The notes below the pieces were generated by a model. The model ran no database searches. It was given only the letters and a program-made list of their open reading frames with translations, and was not told the DNA's origin. From Batrachochytrium dendrobatidis JAM81 (taxonomy: Eukaryota; Chytridiomycota; Chytridiomycetes; Rhizophydiales), in the NCBI RefSeq assembly GCF_000203795.2, contig NW_006281104.1:681993-745992 (forward strand): DNA of 64,000 bases, read 5' to 3'. Positions within the stretch are counted from its first letter, which is position 1; every line of letters begins with the position of its first letter. Of the stretch, positions 1 to 13,672 are shown piece by piece. Made by a program: the position numbers and the translations under genes.

Positions 1-1952
1 AACCAATTTTGTGTTTTTTGTAATAGCCACGTGTACCAAGTCCATGAATGCAGATGGTTACTCGAAAGAAGATATTCAAAAAGAGTTGGTTGTCATTAAT
101 GCACAACTGGCATATATTAACCAATGTCAAGGCCGTTTTCAAAAGGCACTTGATCAATATACTTGTATCAATCAATCAATGTACGTAAATTACAAATCTA
201 CTTGGTCTATTCATTGTTAGGTTCATTGACTTGTACTTATCCGAGTGCCAATATACTTTTTGTATGATGGTTTTTATTTTGGATTAGGAGTGTGGAAAAG
301 AGCATCGCCGCCGTTATACATAACAATCTAATGGCAATTCGTGGAGAACATTACGATCTATTCGAGTCTGCCAAAGTTCATAAAAACTTTATGACCAGTG
401 ACGTTCTTTTGAAATTAAATGCCGGCCAACGTAATGTGATGGAAATCAACAATGCTTTGCTTTCTATTTATCTTGGCAAGGTTAGTTTGAATTTCAGTCC
501 GTCTATATTTAATAGTTTTTATAGTCGAGACAGCGCTAATGCAGCACTTGTGTCTAATGCTTGACATGATCAACACATTTAAAATTTTAGAATGGACAAG
601 CAACGAAACAGCTTACTGTACTCAAAGAAAAGTATCCCCATATTGATCGCATTGAATTGGCTTTTGCAGGACTCCAGTTCCGTCAAAAAAAATCCAAAGA
701 TGTGACTACAATGCTTGCCTTTCGCAATCAACTTGAAAAGATTGTGGAGCAATTTCCCAGTTCTGCTTCGGCTCAGCTTACCCTTGTTCAAGTGCTTCTC
801 AATCTGGGCTATTATGAAGATGTGGTAAATCAGGTCGAGAAAATGCTGGAGATGGACGTGTTTGCTATGTATCGTCCAGGATTAGTGTCTGTTTTGAGTT
901 GGGTATATGGAAAAATGGGTAATTCTTTGATGGCATTAAAGGTATTGGAGACTGCTGCAAAGGATAAGTTTGTAAGTTTGAAATAGATCTCCAACTACGC
1001 GTTTATTCATCCAAGAATCTATGATTGCTTCAGCACAAAGCATGTCTAATTTTATTTTTGTATAATCTAGATCAAGGATATGTCGCTTTTGGCCCAATTG
1101 GCAGCATTTAAACTTCGACTTGGACAGTATGAGGCTGCTTCTAAAGACTATTTAGAGCTTGTTCAATTTGATCCGTTGGACGTACGTGCCATTGCTGGAT
1201 TGGTCATTTCATACTCTCATCTTGATTCTTCACTTGCTGAAGAGTACGCCAAACAACTTCCTACTCCATCCATCTCCCGATCTGATCAAGGTGATGAGAG
1301 TATGCATGCATTAAAGATGGATGCAGATGCACTTGAGCTTGCCGTGATGAAACGCAAAATGAACCAGCAACTGCGAATGCAGACTGCTGGTAAAAACGGT
1401 GATGCCACGAAAAACAAAGCAGACAAGCCCAAGACAAAACGTAAAAGAAAGCCGATTTTGCCCAAAGTAGTCAATCCTGACATTCAGCCTGACCCTGGTA
1501 AGTACTTGTATGGTTTGCATAGGCACAATGCATAGACGAGCCTATTTTTCACTGCGATGCCATTATAGCGTGACAAACTGATTCGTGTATTTCACACTAC
1601 ATCTAATTTGAATAGAGCGATGGATTCCAAAGCAATTTCGTGCAGCTTTTGCTAAAAAGGGCAAAGGCAAAAAGGACATGCTACGTGGATCTCAAGGTGT
1701 AAACATGGAGGGTGGTGGAATAGGTAAGCCTTTTACTGTATTCTAGTCCTGTTTATAACAAGATTTGGCCATTATTAGAGTTTGATTGGATGGCTAACGT
1801 GTTGATGATTAGGTGGAACAGGAAGTGCTCGTATTGCAGGCATCTCTCGGTCGTCTACTTTAGCGGAGACCGAATCGACTGGTTCATCCACCGTCAATGC
1901 TCAGCCATCTCCCCCGACCACCCCAAAGCCTAAACAAAAGAAACGAAAATGA
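1..1952 (+). CDS. SRP72: Signal recognition particle subunit SRP72 (5' partial)
   Basis: This is the C-terminal part of SRP72, the TPR scaffold that binds SRP68 and 7S RNA in the particle that targets nascent secretory proteins to the ER. The exons I read are about 26-180, 288-480, 591-971, 1071-1497, 1616-1723 and 1813-1952, all joined in phase by GT...AG introns. TPR-like helices fill the first four exons. The basic RNA-binding motif is split across an intron: KRKRKPILPKVVNPDIQPDP followed by ERWIPKQ, the hallmark PDPERW...KGKKD region of SRP72. The protein ends in a Lys/Arg tail (PKQKKRK). The start lies upstream of the window, and bases 1-25 look like the end of an intron. Identification is firm; exact exon ends are inferred. 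Confidence 0.9.
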
Positions 1953-2642
1953 GTTTTATATTGATATTTGTGCGAAATTGGCGAGAAAATAAAATTTATC
2001 TTACAATCCAGTCTTGATTTCTTGTGGCAGTATATATTTTCAAAGGATTGTTGAAAAAATGTGAAAGGTTGAGGCAAGAATGGGTTATAGAAGCCAAATG
2101 ATTCTATGCAGACCTACTAGAGATTGATTGATTGGTTTATAGAAACTGTTGTATTCCAACATTGGATACGTTCGAGTTCAAGAGAACATTTCAAGAATGC
2201 AACTGTTGTTTTCATGATGGTCACCAAATGTCATGATGTTTGTTTTGGAAAGAAAAGGTGGAGGTTGAAAAGATGTCGAAAATGTAGAATTTATTGAAAC
2301 AGAGATACGAACGCTGCATTGAACATTCGTTTATTGTTTTATACAAGGATGAGCACGGAGGAGAAAGACCAATGAACTAATGAGTTCAAAGGGCACAACG
2401 TTGCCCAGTAAGATTGGCACCAATCAAACATGAGACTGGCTGTTTATTATGTATTTGGGCACTCTTGGTGTTCCATTTTATGTGGATATGGCTGTATAAC
2501 ACGACTGCCAAATACATCGCAAAAGATGGGATGAATTGGGCAAAAAAGCTTAAAATAAACCATTAGCTGAAAACGACTTCAAGTGCAGAGATTGATTCGA
2601 GCAGTATCCTAGCTGAACCAATAGTGTAAGCAAATGAGCTCT
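1953..2642. other. Convergent intergenic region, no gene seen
   Basis: This lies between the 3' ends of SRP72 (+) and MAF1 (-). It is AT-rich with scattered stops in all frames. I found no ORF with family resemblance, no RNA gene and no convincing repeat. Confidence 0.5.
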
Positions 2643-3604
2643 TTAAAGATCCAGCTGAAAAGGCTGCATTGTGTACTGTTCAAATGATAGGCTTGGAGAA
2701 GAGTTTGAGCGATGCATAGGCTCTTCCATCATTGCATCGTCCGAGTCAGATATCAATAAAGCATCTTCTTCAGGTTGGATTGGGACCATTGAGCTATATA
2801 TAGTATTCAAGTTGAGTCAATTCATAGCATTCAAGTCTCATGAGGTTAAAGGACTCTACCTGACAGATCTGCAAGTGAAAAACAGCATCCGCTTGAGTCT
2901 TTTGTTAAAGAAAAAGTAGTAGAAGCTCCATAGATTGCCCTCTTCTGCATCGGGTTCGAGTTCTCTATCAGGATTGAACGAGTAAATGTCGCAGTCTTTT
3001 GTAGTGCAAGCATCGTCAATTGCAGACCATATTGACGAGCCAACAGCTTCGGCGTTTTGAGTGTCTCCCAGATGAACAAGAAGCATATTGTTGACACTGT
3101 TGACAACTAGGCCGACAGTGGGGATTTTGGTCAGATACTCAGGCTTGACATCACTGAACAATGGTTCACAAGGTCAGTATCGGATGCACTTTGACATCAC
3201 AATTTGGATAGACTCGATCATAGCAGCAGTACCTAAAATCATAGTCAGGATATGCAGCATTAAGAGTGGCCAGAAGATAAAAGAGGGTTTTTCTTGAAGT
3301 AAGCTGGGCCAATGGGCCATATGGAGATACAGGGGTAAGAATGGGCGACATGGAAGCATCCGGACTGCCAAGATTAGCTTCCTCGCTGTATTTGGACTCG
3401 ATGTGATGCTTGAGCTTCTTGTCCTCACCAGTGTTTTTGCCTATATAAAGGATCAATACATGACTCTAACAGCTACAGAATGTCTGATATCAACTGCTTA
3501 CAGGAATAGGCTTCGATACGACCGAATATGCGAGTATCACCCTTGTCGATGCAGGACAACTGATTGTTAATCTTTTCCAGGCTTTCAAAAGCCAAGTATT
3601 TCAT
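2643..3604 (-). CDS. MAF1: MAF1, repressor of RNA polymerase III
   Basis: MAF1 is the conserved repressor of RNA polymerase III; in yeast and mammals it acts downstream of TOR/PKA signalling. The four exons are 3604-3502, 3440-3233, 3153-2860 and 2793-2643, giving about 251 residues. The protein starts MKYLAFESLEKINNQL. It carries the family blocks DKKLKHHIESKYSEE, TSRKTLFYLLATLNAAYPDY, FSDVKPEY and EEGNLWSFYYFFFNKRLK...FFTCRS. The last exon is easily missed because the reading frame stops six bases after the FFTCRSV block. An intron starting at 2859 leads to an acidic tail (QPEEDALLISDSDDAMMEE) like that of other MAF1 proteins. The gene is convergent with SRP72. Confidence 0.93.
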
Positions 3605-3783
3605 GGTCGAGGTAGTACTTGTTGGCCAACTCGCTAGTGCTGTAGCAGATTCACCAGTAGCTTCCGAGAGTTTAGTTGGCGTCGCTTTCGACTGTTCGTG
3701 CCACTACTTTTACAGCACACACCCCATCAATATACAGTTCACACACTATTCACCATTCATTCAGTTTCATTTCAATACGCATA

Positions 3784-5650
3784 TCAGATCTCGGCACGAG
3801 CATTGGCTTCTGCTGGTGTTTCTGGCTTCATTGCAGGCTATACATGTTTATACATGAATTAGTAAACGTAAAAAAATATAAACAATCCGATTCACTTACA
3901 AAAGGAAGAACTTCTTTGATGTTGTTGGAATCAGTTAAAAACATGGTTAGTCTATCCAATCCAAGACCCCAACCTCCTGTTGGTGGAAGTCCATACTCGA
4001 GAGCATTACAAAACGTTTCATCCACAAGCTGAGCTTCATCATCACCCGCTGCCTTGTCTGCTGCCTGCTGCTCAAATCGCGCTCTCTGATCAAACGGATC
4101 GTTCAGCTCAGTATACGCATTGCAAATCTCCTTGGTTGCTACAAAACACTCGAATCGCTCGCAAAGACCTGGTCGATTGCGATGTGCCTTGGCCAAAGGA
4201 GAGCACATTTGAGGATGATCTGTAATATAGGTGGGGTTGATGCATTGGTTTTCAATAAACTCTCCAACAAGTTTGTCCAAAAGACGAGCACTGGTACGTG
4301 GGGAAGAGCAGTCTACATTGTGCTTTATGCACAGATCCGACAAAAACTTGGTAGCTTCAGGGGTAGCCAGATCTGCGGCAGCTGGGAAAACACACTCTAG
4401 CACTCGTTCTAATTCATCAATCATCGAGACTCGACGGAATGGTGGTGTAAAGTCAATTTCCCACTCCGGAGCACCGTCAGCAATGCCTTGTGGATGGTAC
4501 TTGATCTTGTACCCGCCTGTAAGAGTCTTGACCAGTCCAGATAGAAAGGCCTCAGTCATGCTCATCAGATCATGAACATCGGCATAGGCCATGTAGAACT
4601 CACAAGTAGTGAATTCAGGATTATGGGTCAGATCAATGCCTTCATTACGAAACTGACGGCCAATCTCATAAACACGGTCCAAGCCACCAACAATGAGTTG
4701 CTTCAAAAATAGCTCAGGAGCAATTCGCATAAACAAGTCCATATTGAGATCGTTGTGGTGGGTTACAAAGGGCTTGGCAGTAGCACCGCCAGCAATCATG
4801 TTCATCATGGGAGTTTCTACTTCTAAAAATCCTTTGGAGTCAAGGAATCTGCGCAAGTAATTGATGATCTTGGATCGAGTAATCATCTTATCACGTACAT
4901 GCTGGTTCATGATCAAATCCAGATAACGCATGCGATATCTCATTTCCTGATCCTTGAATCCATAGTGACTAGTGGGCAACATTCGCAAACAAGGCGCAAG
5001 CAAAACAATGTCCTTTGGAAACATGGACAGCTCGCCTCGTTTGCTTCTACCTGCGCAACCTCGGACTCCAACCATATCTCCTCTATGCAATAAAGAATGC
5101 ACCTGCACAAAGTCTCTCTCTGAATCCTGCGATGATGCCATGATCTGAATCTTGCATCCTTCGGCCTGCAAATCGTAAAAAATAAGACCCTTGGACTGAG
5201 TGCGAATGTTATGTATTCTGCCAGCAACAGTGACTTCTGTATCCACTCGTTCACCGTCAGAAAGAGAAGAGTACTTGGCAATGAATGCAGAGATGGATAT
5301 GGAGACATGGAACTTGTGGGGATAGGGATTGGGCTCCTTGGACTCTCGCAGCTTCATGATGGCCTTGGACCTGTTCTCAAAGTACATGCGAGGATCTATC
5401 GAGTCTTGGTCAATCTGGTTCTCGTCAGTAGCAACCTTTTTGGGAGCAGGAGGTGCGGCAGCAGCCTTTTCAGCCTTGACAGCGTCCTTGGCTCTTTGCT
5501 TGGTCCGTCGCTTGAGCTCACTAACAACAGCAGTAGGTTGGCCATTCTACAAAACATGGTATTTCCAGAAACAGTCAATACAACCACTTACGACTTGGAT
5601 ATCATTTCTCCAGTGATTTCATCCTTGAAAAGAGTAGAAGTATCAGCCAT
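3784..5650 (-). CDS. KRS1: Cytosolic lysyl-tRNA synthetase (class II)
   Basis: This class II aminoacyl-tRNA synthetase charges tRNA-Lys. The three exons are 5650-5592, 5520-3900 and 3837-3784, giving about 577 residues, normal for the eukaryotic enzyme. Exon 1 ends [11 protein letters not shown] and splices to ELKRR, reproducing the conserved KSELKRR junction. The OB-fold anticodon-binding domain ([20 protein letters not shown]) comes first. The catalytic domain follows, with motif 1 around FLEVETPMM, motif 2 [15 protein letters not shown] and motif 3 [14 protein letters not shown]. The short last exon supplies a tail after EVLPF. The acceptor for exon 2 was chosen by phase and homology; a nearer upstream AG would shift the frame. 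Confidence 0.95.
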
Positions 5651-5998
5651 GGTGCTCGTCAGTTTTAGAATCTGTAAAAGAAATCAGTGGTTGAAATTTG
5701 TCATTTTATTTTCCAGTTTGTCAGGAACTACTTGCGAGCAAATCGAGACAAAACCAAGTGCTTATACCTGTGTGTAATCAAAGTAATTTATTGATAAAGC
5801 TAGGGGAAAATATGGTCTATTTATAGACTTAGAGAAGAGTACAGCTATGGAGGTGGTAGCATGATTTGAGGAAAATCCCGATTAACAATTACAGGTTGCA
5901 ATCATCACAGTAAGTCGTGTGTGATGGTGTGACGTGTTCCGTTTGATAAAAGGTCACACCATTAGGAGTTGTACGCCCGCAAAACTGTGAGCATTTCA
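5651..5998. other. Upstream region of lysyl-tRNA synthetase
   Basis: This is about 350 bases between the start of the LysRS gene and the 3' end of the kinase gene, both on the minus strand. It presumably holds the LysRS promoter. I see no ORF or repeat in it. Confidence 0.4.
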
Positions 5999-8900
5999 TC
6001 ATATGACCTTACTAGGTTGTATGGTGTCCATCACATCCTATCCAAACAAATGTCAGTAATAGTTTATCAGATTCAAATCAACAAGTTTCTTGATGGATTT
6101 GGTACAACTCACTTTTAGTACGTGTTCGATATTATCGTTGTTTAGTCCTATTTTCGCGGCTTGCTTTAGTATCCTTCGTACCAAATCCACTGAAACTACG
6201 CATGAATCTACCATCAATGGTTAAAGCTGCAGTCTTACATGTGTATAGATTCAAAAGCATACGTCTAACCTGGATGTAAAAATTCATGATCAAGCAACTC
6301 TTGGATCGTCAATCTTAATTTCGGGTTTCGTTGCAAACAGCTTTGGATAATAAGTGGAAGCATTGTATCCTCAGTTGGTGGGTATATAATTTTGTGTCTT
6401 GGATCTACAATCGAATGGAGCTTTTGTATCAATGACATGTGTCCAAACGGTGGATGACCATATACAAACTGATATAGTATGCATCCAAGTGACCATACAT
6501 CCGATGCTCTTCCCAACTAAAATTCGCAACATGGATAATTGTAAATATTGAAGTGAATCATCACAGATGTTGTTGCAATAGGTAACTATCCAAATGGCTG
6601 CTTACTTTTACGTAGCCCTCACGCACACCATTGCTCTCTACAAACACAATCGCCTCGGGTGCCATATAATTGGCTGTCCCGGTCTTGAATCAAATCATAC
6701 AGTAATTTATGGATGAGCCATGTTCAAATACCGATTTTACTATCATGGCAAAACAAATCAATATTTTACCTGATGATCGCGCTGGATATTGGTCGTGTCG
6801 TTTGGTATGGTCTTGGCAATCCCAAAATCAATCAATTTCAAGCATCCTTCCACCATCAAAAAGTTCTACGTTCAATCCAATTCTTTTTATCAGTAAACAT
6901 TTTCTCTGGAGCTAATGGTACAATCAAGTTGGATCACTTACAGCAGGTTTGAGATCTGAATGAATAATATTTTGATCGTGGATAGCCTGTACTGCTTGCA
7001 GCATCTGCTCCCAGTAGTTTCGAATAAAATTGATACTCAGTGGAGCACCTTCGCTTTTTTTTAACAAGTGTGCCAGATCAATCTCCCCATACTCCAATAC
7101 CTACACATGATCAAAAATATGGAAACAATTAGTCTGGAATCAGACTATTCCTCAAAGATTACAAGCTGCTTGAAAAATAACTCACCATTAGCATGACTCC
7201 ACTTTGCATATTAATCTCTGCATCCACCAACCGAATGATTCGTTCATGATGCGCAAGTTTTTTCAATAAAGATATCTCATTAATGTACCCATCCACTACA
7301 CTTGGATCTTGACCCCTCAACTTGACTTTTTTCAATGCATACACTGTGGTTTGGTTGGGCTGTGTTTCGCACAAGACTTTAAAGACTTTACTACTGGCTC
7401 CGCGACCAACTAGCTCGATTCGCTGGTACGAAGTGCCATTAACAGTAAACGTATCTTTTTTGTTAAAGGTCGAGGTAAGTGCATCAGACTGGAGTGGTAT
7501 GCTATATTCGGTGTATGAACAAGATGCGTTTTTTTCAAAAGAATGGTGAGCTGCAGATTGAGATGGCAACGTCGATTGAGCGGGTGTAGCCAACATCACG
7601 TTCTGGGACAGGGCTGTTTGAGTCCGATTGGTATCTTGTTCAAAAAAGGTATTTGCAACATCACCAGTTGTAGTATAATTGCGTGGTGTTGAGATTGAAG
7701 ATGTTCCCGAATCGTTCAAAAAAGTCAATGACGATTTGGAAACTGTTTTTTCAGAGTCTGTAGAGTATTGTGATGTAAAAGAACCATTGATGCTAGAAGT
7801 GGCTTGAGCATCGGGTGACTCGGTTGTAGATTTGGATTGACAAGATACCAATGCGGCGTTGCTTACCAATGCCATAGAAGATGATGTGACCGAGTCAGCT
7901 GGTGAATGGTGAGTGGAATTACAATTTTTCTGGTTTATCCTGTGTCCATATTCATCTGTATCTGATGCAGACTTTACCGTGTCTGTAAAAGGAACTTTGG
8001 ATAAGCCAGACGCATCTTCCAAATTGCAACGGTCCCGTTTAAGCTTTATAGATGAGACGATTGGCGTAGATAGACTCGTAGGTACCCTTCGATTATCGGT
8101 GAACTGAAGGGGTTGTTCGACATGCTTGAAGATTGCAGGCGCAAGTGTGGTTGACAAATCCATAGCAATATGATCGTCATCGTCCTCTGAAATACAACGC
8201 TCATTTGAAAAAACTGGTGAAGCAGGCGTTTGATGAGTCTGCTCAAGACCAAAACATTTATCAGGTTCAGCTGATTTAAAACAAGTTTGAGTAAGTGGGG
8301 AGTGCAGGTTGGTTAAAGTATGGTTGGCTGATTCAAGAGTTGTATTTTCGACTTTCCGATACGCAGATCGCAAGCGTTCAATGGGATCAAACAAACTCTT
8401 TTGCAAAAGATCATTATTTTCTAAAACAGGCTCATCTAGTGTTGGTTTTTGGATAATCTCTACAGGAGTTTTAGTTACTCTTTCAGGCGGACCTATATTC
8501 ATTTAAAGCATATTGGATAATCAGTCAAAGCCATCTTCAATCAACATAAACTGTGTACTTGAGTTACTGACTATACCTAGATTGGTTCGCTTTAGAGTCA
8601 ACCTTGAAAGAGGATCAGAATATTTAGGAGCCGCAGATGATACGGTATTGTTTTGATCTGGAGTAGATACGGGCCTTTCCAGTTTCCCTAGACGTGACCG
8701 AGTTTGTTGAATGGATTGTAATGGAGTACTAAACTTGAAGCTAGCTGATTGCAAGAGCGAGTCAGAGGATCGTTTTGTGTGTGAAGGCCGTTGGACAAGT
8801 TCAGATATATCAACAGAGGATGAAGATAGGTTGCTGATGGCATCCTTGGTGACTTTGGGTGATATATGAGGCGTGATTTCAGAAATATCAGATTCCTGAC

Positions 8901-9756
8901 TTGATTCTGATGGAATGCTAGACTCGCAAGGTTTGAACGTGGACGTATCGTTGTTGCGCAGAGTCGGAAGTTTCAGTGAATGGAGTTCGGTTTCGCTCGA
9001 TGGCCGAGTGAGAACATCTTGGACTGTTTTTTCTCGTAATGGACGACGATTAAGCAAAGGTAAATCCTTGATAATGGATACAGATGGATGATTCAGAGTT
9101 GAATTTTTGCTAGAATCTGGCAGAATCGATGTCAAAATAGATTTGGATCGTGAACAAGGTGGATCTGGTACATTTGCAGTATTACTAGAAGCAGTATCTA
9201 TACAAGCGGATGCATCTTTGTGAGAATAGGAATTTTCTTTGTTGCTGTATTCGTTCGATGATACCAGATTTGAAAGTGCAGATTGTAACTCGTCTGAAGG
9301 TTGTAATCCAGCAGCAATAGCAGCCGATAGAATGCTTTCTGCCTTGTCCATATGTCCTGAATAAAGAAATTAATGATGACCAAGACATACATTCCAATTC
9401 AGATACTTATAAAAGATCTTACCTAGACTAGATTCAAATGCAGCATAAGACAGATGGAATCTAGGAATGGATGCGCCTACACGAGCAGCCTTGAGGAGCT
9501 TGAATGCATCAGCAATGGTTGTTACATCATCGGCTTTAGTTGTTTTTAGTAGTGACAGATACTCTAGCCACACATTCAGCAACAGTGGGTCGTTTCTGTA
9601 CTGGTCCATGGGAAGCCGTTGAGTTGCAGTTTTTAGCAATGCCAAGATGTGGGAGTTACTTGAAGAGTTAGTTCTAGCAGCGGTAATTAGAGAGTACCAG
9701 GCAGCAGGAGTCTGTGGATAAGAAGCATCGTTGGCTAGCTGCTGCTGTGATTCCAT
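5999..9756 (-). CDS. MPS1: MPS1/TTK-type spindle-checkpoint kinase with N-terminal TPR
   Basis: This is a dual-specificity kinase of the spindle assembly checkpoint and spindle-pole duplication. I read nine exons: 9756-9423, 9356-8577, 8492-7186, 7100-6942, 6865-6770, 6683-6606, 6516-6270, 6189-6113 and 6037-5999, for about 1038 residues. Residues 1-120 ([12 protein letters not shown] to [11 protein letters not shown]) resemble the BUB1/MPS1 TPR module that targets kinetochores. A long Ser/Thr-rich linker follows. The kinase domain starts near residue 715, with glycine loop [34 protein letters not shown] and ANYMAPEA, all intact. The last two small exons give a helical tail ([16 protein letters not shown]) like other MPS1 C-termini. 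A frame that stops at HEFLHPG is the unspliced read-through. Family is certain; small exon borders are inferred. Confidence 0.92.
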
Positions 9757-10185
9757 AGCAGTTGCTGTTTGTGGTTGAATGTCAAGAATTCATTCGGCTG
9801 CTCAAATGTTACGAATGGATTGGCTTCAGATTGCATGATTCTCTGCTTATCGTATCAAGTCGGATCGTCTATCATATAGTTTACAATAATATTCTTACAG
9901 TTTGATATAGATTTGTCCAGCAGAATATACTGAGTGATCAAGTCATGACATTTAGCTAGCTACGCATACATTATCAAAAGGCAATCGTATCTTTGACTCG
10001 CTAGTCTTTGGTATTAGAAATACTCGAGAGTTTATTTCAAGTAAATTCATGTGCAGATAGATTTATAGTTAATTGTGCAAGATGCCACATGCAATCTTGT
10101 CAATTACTAAACCAAAAATAAAATTGTCATCAATATTTTATTTACTTTATTCAAGTAAATCATTACTACTATACTCGACCCAATC
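9757..10185. other. Intergenic region upstream of the MPS1-like kinase
   Basis: This lies between the kinase start (9756) and the 3' end of the next minus-strand gene (10186). It is AT-rich with no supported ORF and probably contains the kinase promoter. Confidence 0.4.
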
Positions 10186-12450
10186 TTACTGAGTTTTCAG
10201 ACGTGCTGCAGCTGCATGGGCTTGAGCCTGTAACTGCAGTTGTAATTGTGCCTGGCGTCCTTGCAGGTTCTGTGGTGACTGCATAAACTGTTGCTGTGCC
10301 TGCATCATTAATTGTAACTGCTGTTGTTGAAGAGACTGTTGAAATTGTTGTTGTTGCTTTAGCTGTGGAGTCATTCCCTGTCCCATAGCAATGAGTCCCA
10401 TCTGTTGCATCTGTTGCTGTTGTTGCAACAGCTGTTGCTTGACAAGTTTTGCGTGCGAGTTTCTGGAATTGGTTGGAGTCTGTTGCATTTGCTGCAGTTG
10501 TGCTTGACGCTGTAAGATCTGAAATTGGCGCTGATGATATTGCTGGAGTTGTTGCTGATGAGCAAACTGGTCTTTTTGAAGAGTTACAGGAATGGATGCC
10601 GCATCCACAGCAAATGCTGCACGACCAATTTGGTTGGATTCATAGGCATGCTGCTTATGATGAGGAAGTGTGCCAGAAAATCCTGGATCATATAAATGAA
10701 CGATTGACCAGGCATCAGCCAACATTTCACGCGTAGCAAGATTTGATGGGGTTGTCTGTTTAGCAAGAACAAGTAGGTTTCGTTTAAGTGCTTGAGCTAT
10801 AAAATTATAAAAGTACAGATACGATACAAACTAACAAGTAAGCAACTGTTGTTCAAGATACAAGTATTTAAAGATGAGGCGTACCGTATCTACGTTCCAA
10901 ACGATTCATATTCCCTGCTCCAGCTGTGCCTTTGGTACGCATCACTTTAATATGGTCTCGATATCGAATACTTTGTAAATCGGCCAACTTTCGAATCAGC
11001 TCAGCGTTTTCTGTAAGTAGCTGTGCAGTAGAGATTTGTTCTGTGGGTGTATGGTCATTAATAACAGCATCATCCGCTTGACCTTTACTTAGTGCACAGA
11101 TGATTGTATTCCAATCAATATCAGGTGATAATCTAGTAAGATCCTCCATGTTCAAATCTGCCAGATGAGGTGCATCTAATCTAGATATCTCATCATCAGT
11201 GAGAATCAGCTCTTCTAAAGGATTGAGTGTAGGGAGTACAGCTGCATTGGAATTTAAATCGGCGCCATTAAAAACAGGAAGCGAGTCCAATGGAGGCGGA
11301 TCAAGTGGTGCAGCTTCATATGTGCATTCAATACGCCGACCAGGTTTGATAATCTGTGTTGATTCAGCAGCGGACATGGATGCCTTGGATGAATCTGACA
11401 TGGGAGCAAAAGAGAAAAAGACACCATAGTCTTTGAAATCGACTAAAGCAAGTAGAATAAAGTCATATTTAGAAATCGCACAAAAGCGCAAAGGTTGGAC
11501 ATTTTTAAAATACAAGTATACCTGGTGCAGTACGAATCCCCAAAATTGATTTCTTTTTAGCCTTTTGATCCCGAGTTTTCATGGCGAGTTTTGAAGACTG
11601 ACCTAGACAAGGCACATCAGAGAGCGGCGTAGCCGAAGTGGGAATAATCTTCACCTTGTTCAATTTTACACCTACCGAGAATATACAGATTCAATCAAAA
11701 AATGAGATTAGGACAACCATGGTTCGACAAGTGGCCTGACAGATTGATACAGCAATAAGCGTAATGTATTTAATACCTTCTAGAGCGTTTGTTACTGCTT
11801 TTAGCTGAGCATTTGAAAAATAAAATGTTCCGTCTGGACCACGCTGGATCAATGCTATCTTTTGGCGTTTCACATCTGCAGCTAAAGCAATAAATCCAGA
11901 TAAAAATTGGCATTATTATACAATATAGTTTTCAATGGACAACATATCCCAAGCTGATCTGGAGACGGTTGGATAAGCGACACTCACTGGATGTAGTTGC
12001 AGTGACTGTTGCTGGATCCACAGTGGCTTTAGTATTAGCAGCTATGATGCTGTTGATCAAACGTGTTCCAAAATCATCTAGATGTAACGCACCTACAAAA
12101 GTAATGTCAGTCAATACAAACATATGGTTTTAGTAGAAGCCAATCTTACTCTGATGAATACGATCCAATGGAGAAAAATGTTTCAGTACTTGTGAAATAG
12201 CCAAATTAAAGTCGGTCTAAAGTTTAAACTAATGTTAGATTCAATATATGGCATGAATGCATAATGATATTGATTAGCAAGAGCGACATGCCTGAAAATC
12301 GGATAGAGATTGATATTCTCCTTTAAGAACTCGAGTAGTCATTGTAAAAAAAGAAACATGGTTCGACTTTATACTCTCCAATGCAGGCCACCTAGTTGCA
12401 TCCAGTTTAGATGACAGAAAGCCAGTAGTGTCCTCACTAGACATTGCCAT
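10186..12450 (-). CDS. Bromodomain-like, Gln-rich chromatin protein (RSC58-like?)
   Basis: I read seven exons: 12450-12292, 12216-12150, 12092-11988, 11881-11777, 11671-11522, 11442-10885 and 10796-10186, giving about 584 residues. Residues about 10-85 (WPALESIKSNHVSFFTM, YQSLSDFQTDFNLAI, LDDFGTRLIN) look like a divergent bromodomain. A conserved-looking middle block includes DYGVFFSFAPMSDSSKASMS and KPGRRIECTYEAAP, followed by LLTENAELIRKLADLQ. The C-terminal 150 residues are glutamine-rich with probable coiled coil. Layout and the bromodomain suggest a fungal RSC/SWI-SNF accessory subunit such as RSC58, but this is from memory of the family and not certain. The first intron appears to use a GC donor (CAG|GCATGT). 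A start at 12444 is also possible. Confidence 0.6.
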
Positions 12451-13672
12451 GCAGATAACCGTAAAAAAAGAATGATAGGAAAAACAAGCCAAATGTATGC
12501 AAGATATTAGAAGCAGATATGCAAGACAGGTCTGCTAGATGCATGCAATGCAGACGAAAACATACGATTTGAGTATAAATAAAAGTTTCTTGAGTGACTT
12601 GACCAAGTCAGAGTCGGAGGGTAATGGAAGAGTGTTGTCTAGAAACAGCAAGAATCAGCACAGTCAGCATGAATGCGATACAAACAAGAACAGATTAAAT
12701 TGCAAACCAAGTCACAGAATAGATGGATAATTCAACAAACGTGTTCAGTAGTAAGAAGAATGATGCTGAGATCATCATCGAAACCATCGAAACAACGCTG
12801 TTGTTGCTGTCTGGGACGAACGAGGCAGAAACACAGCAGTCGATAGTAAACACAATCAGCCAGTATCAACACAGATTCAATACACCAATGCGAGAATCCA
12901 ACCTCCAATCTGGCTGTTCTTGGCTGCTTCCATATCAAATCAACTTGTCAGTTTCTGCTGTCGTTTTGCATTTAAATTCCGTCAAGGCACGTCCTCAGGC
13001 CACTTGCTGGTTGTTCTCTAAATTTATACAGTTTGTCCAATCCAACATGCTCTTGCTGCTATCTTCCATTGAGTGATAAAGCCTTTGTTCTTGATAGGTT
13101 GTTGAATCAATCTGTTTAAACTCTCTAGAGTTAATGGTTCAATGTTTCGAATCTCGGCAATAGTACGAAATCGTGTCAATGGCTTCAAGTGCATGTGAAT
13201 TTGATACCATTTTGTTTACTGGCATCTTCACGTAGAATAAAACATTACTGACTTGAGAATAAGTCAGGGTTAAATATTCATCCTACTTTTCTACTAGAAA
13301 TAAACTTGATATACATTCTGTGGCTGGAATCGCATGTCGTATAACCCCATTTTTTACTAAATATGGACATATCAAACAATTCGCTACCACAGTTTGTATT
13401 TAGTGATCTTACTGGTGTCAGAATCTAGAATCAAAAAAACACAATATGCCAAATATTCGAAACAGGGTGTATTGGGTCATTCATTATGGTAAGAGTTGGA
13501 TCAGTGTTTAAAATAGACGGAAACAGAAGGATTTTGAATGAAATTCTAATCTGCCAAGATATTGAATCAACTTTGGACGAGAACTAATCTCCGATTGCTT
13601 CCCAAAAGTAGTTGAATTCATATTGACAAAACAGAAACCTCAATATCTATATATTGTAACTAGTTTACAAAA
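12451..13672. other. Gene-poor stretch with one doubtful ORF and a repeat remnant
   Basis: This lies between two minus-strand genes. A plus-strand ORF at 12723-13076 could encode 117 residues, but it resembles nothing I know. Its second half (about 12950-13060, CCACTTGCTGGTTGTTCTC) resembles a repeat also seen near 52050-52090. I do not call it a gene. The rest is AT-rich with no coding signal. The first part probably holds the promoter of the bromodomain-like gene. Confidence 0.4.

Noticed and set aside
12723..13076. 117-residue plus-strand ORF
   Set aside because: No family resemblance, no splice support, and its second half overlaps a dispersed repeat remnant.
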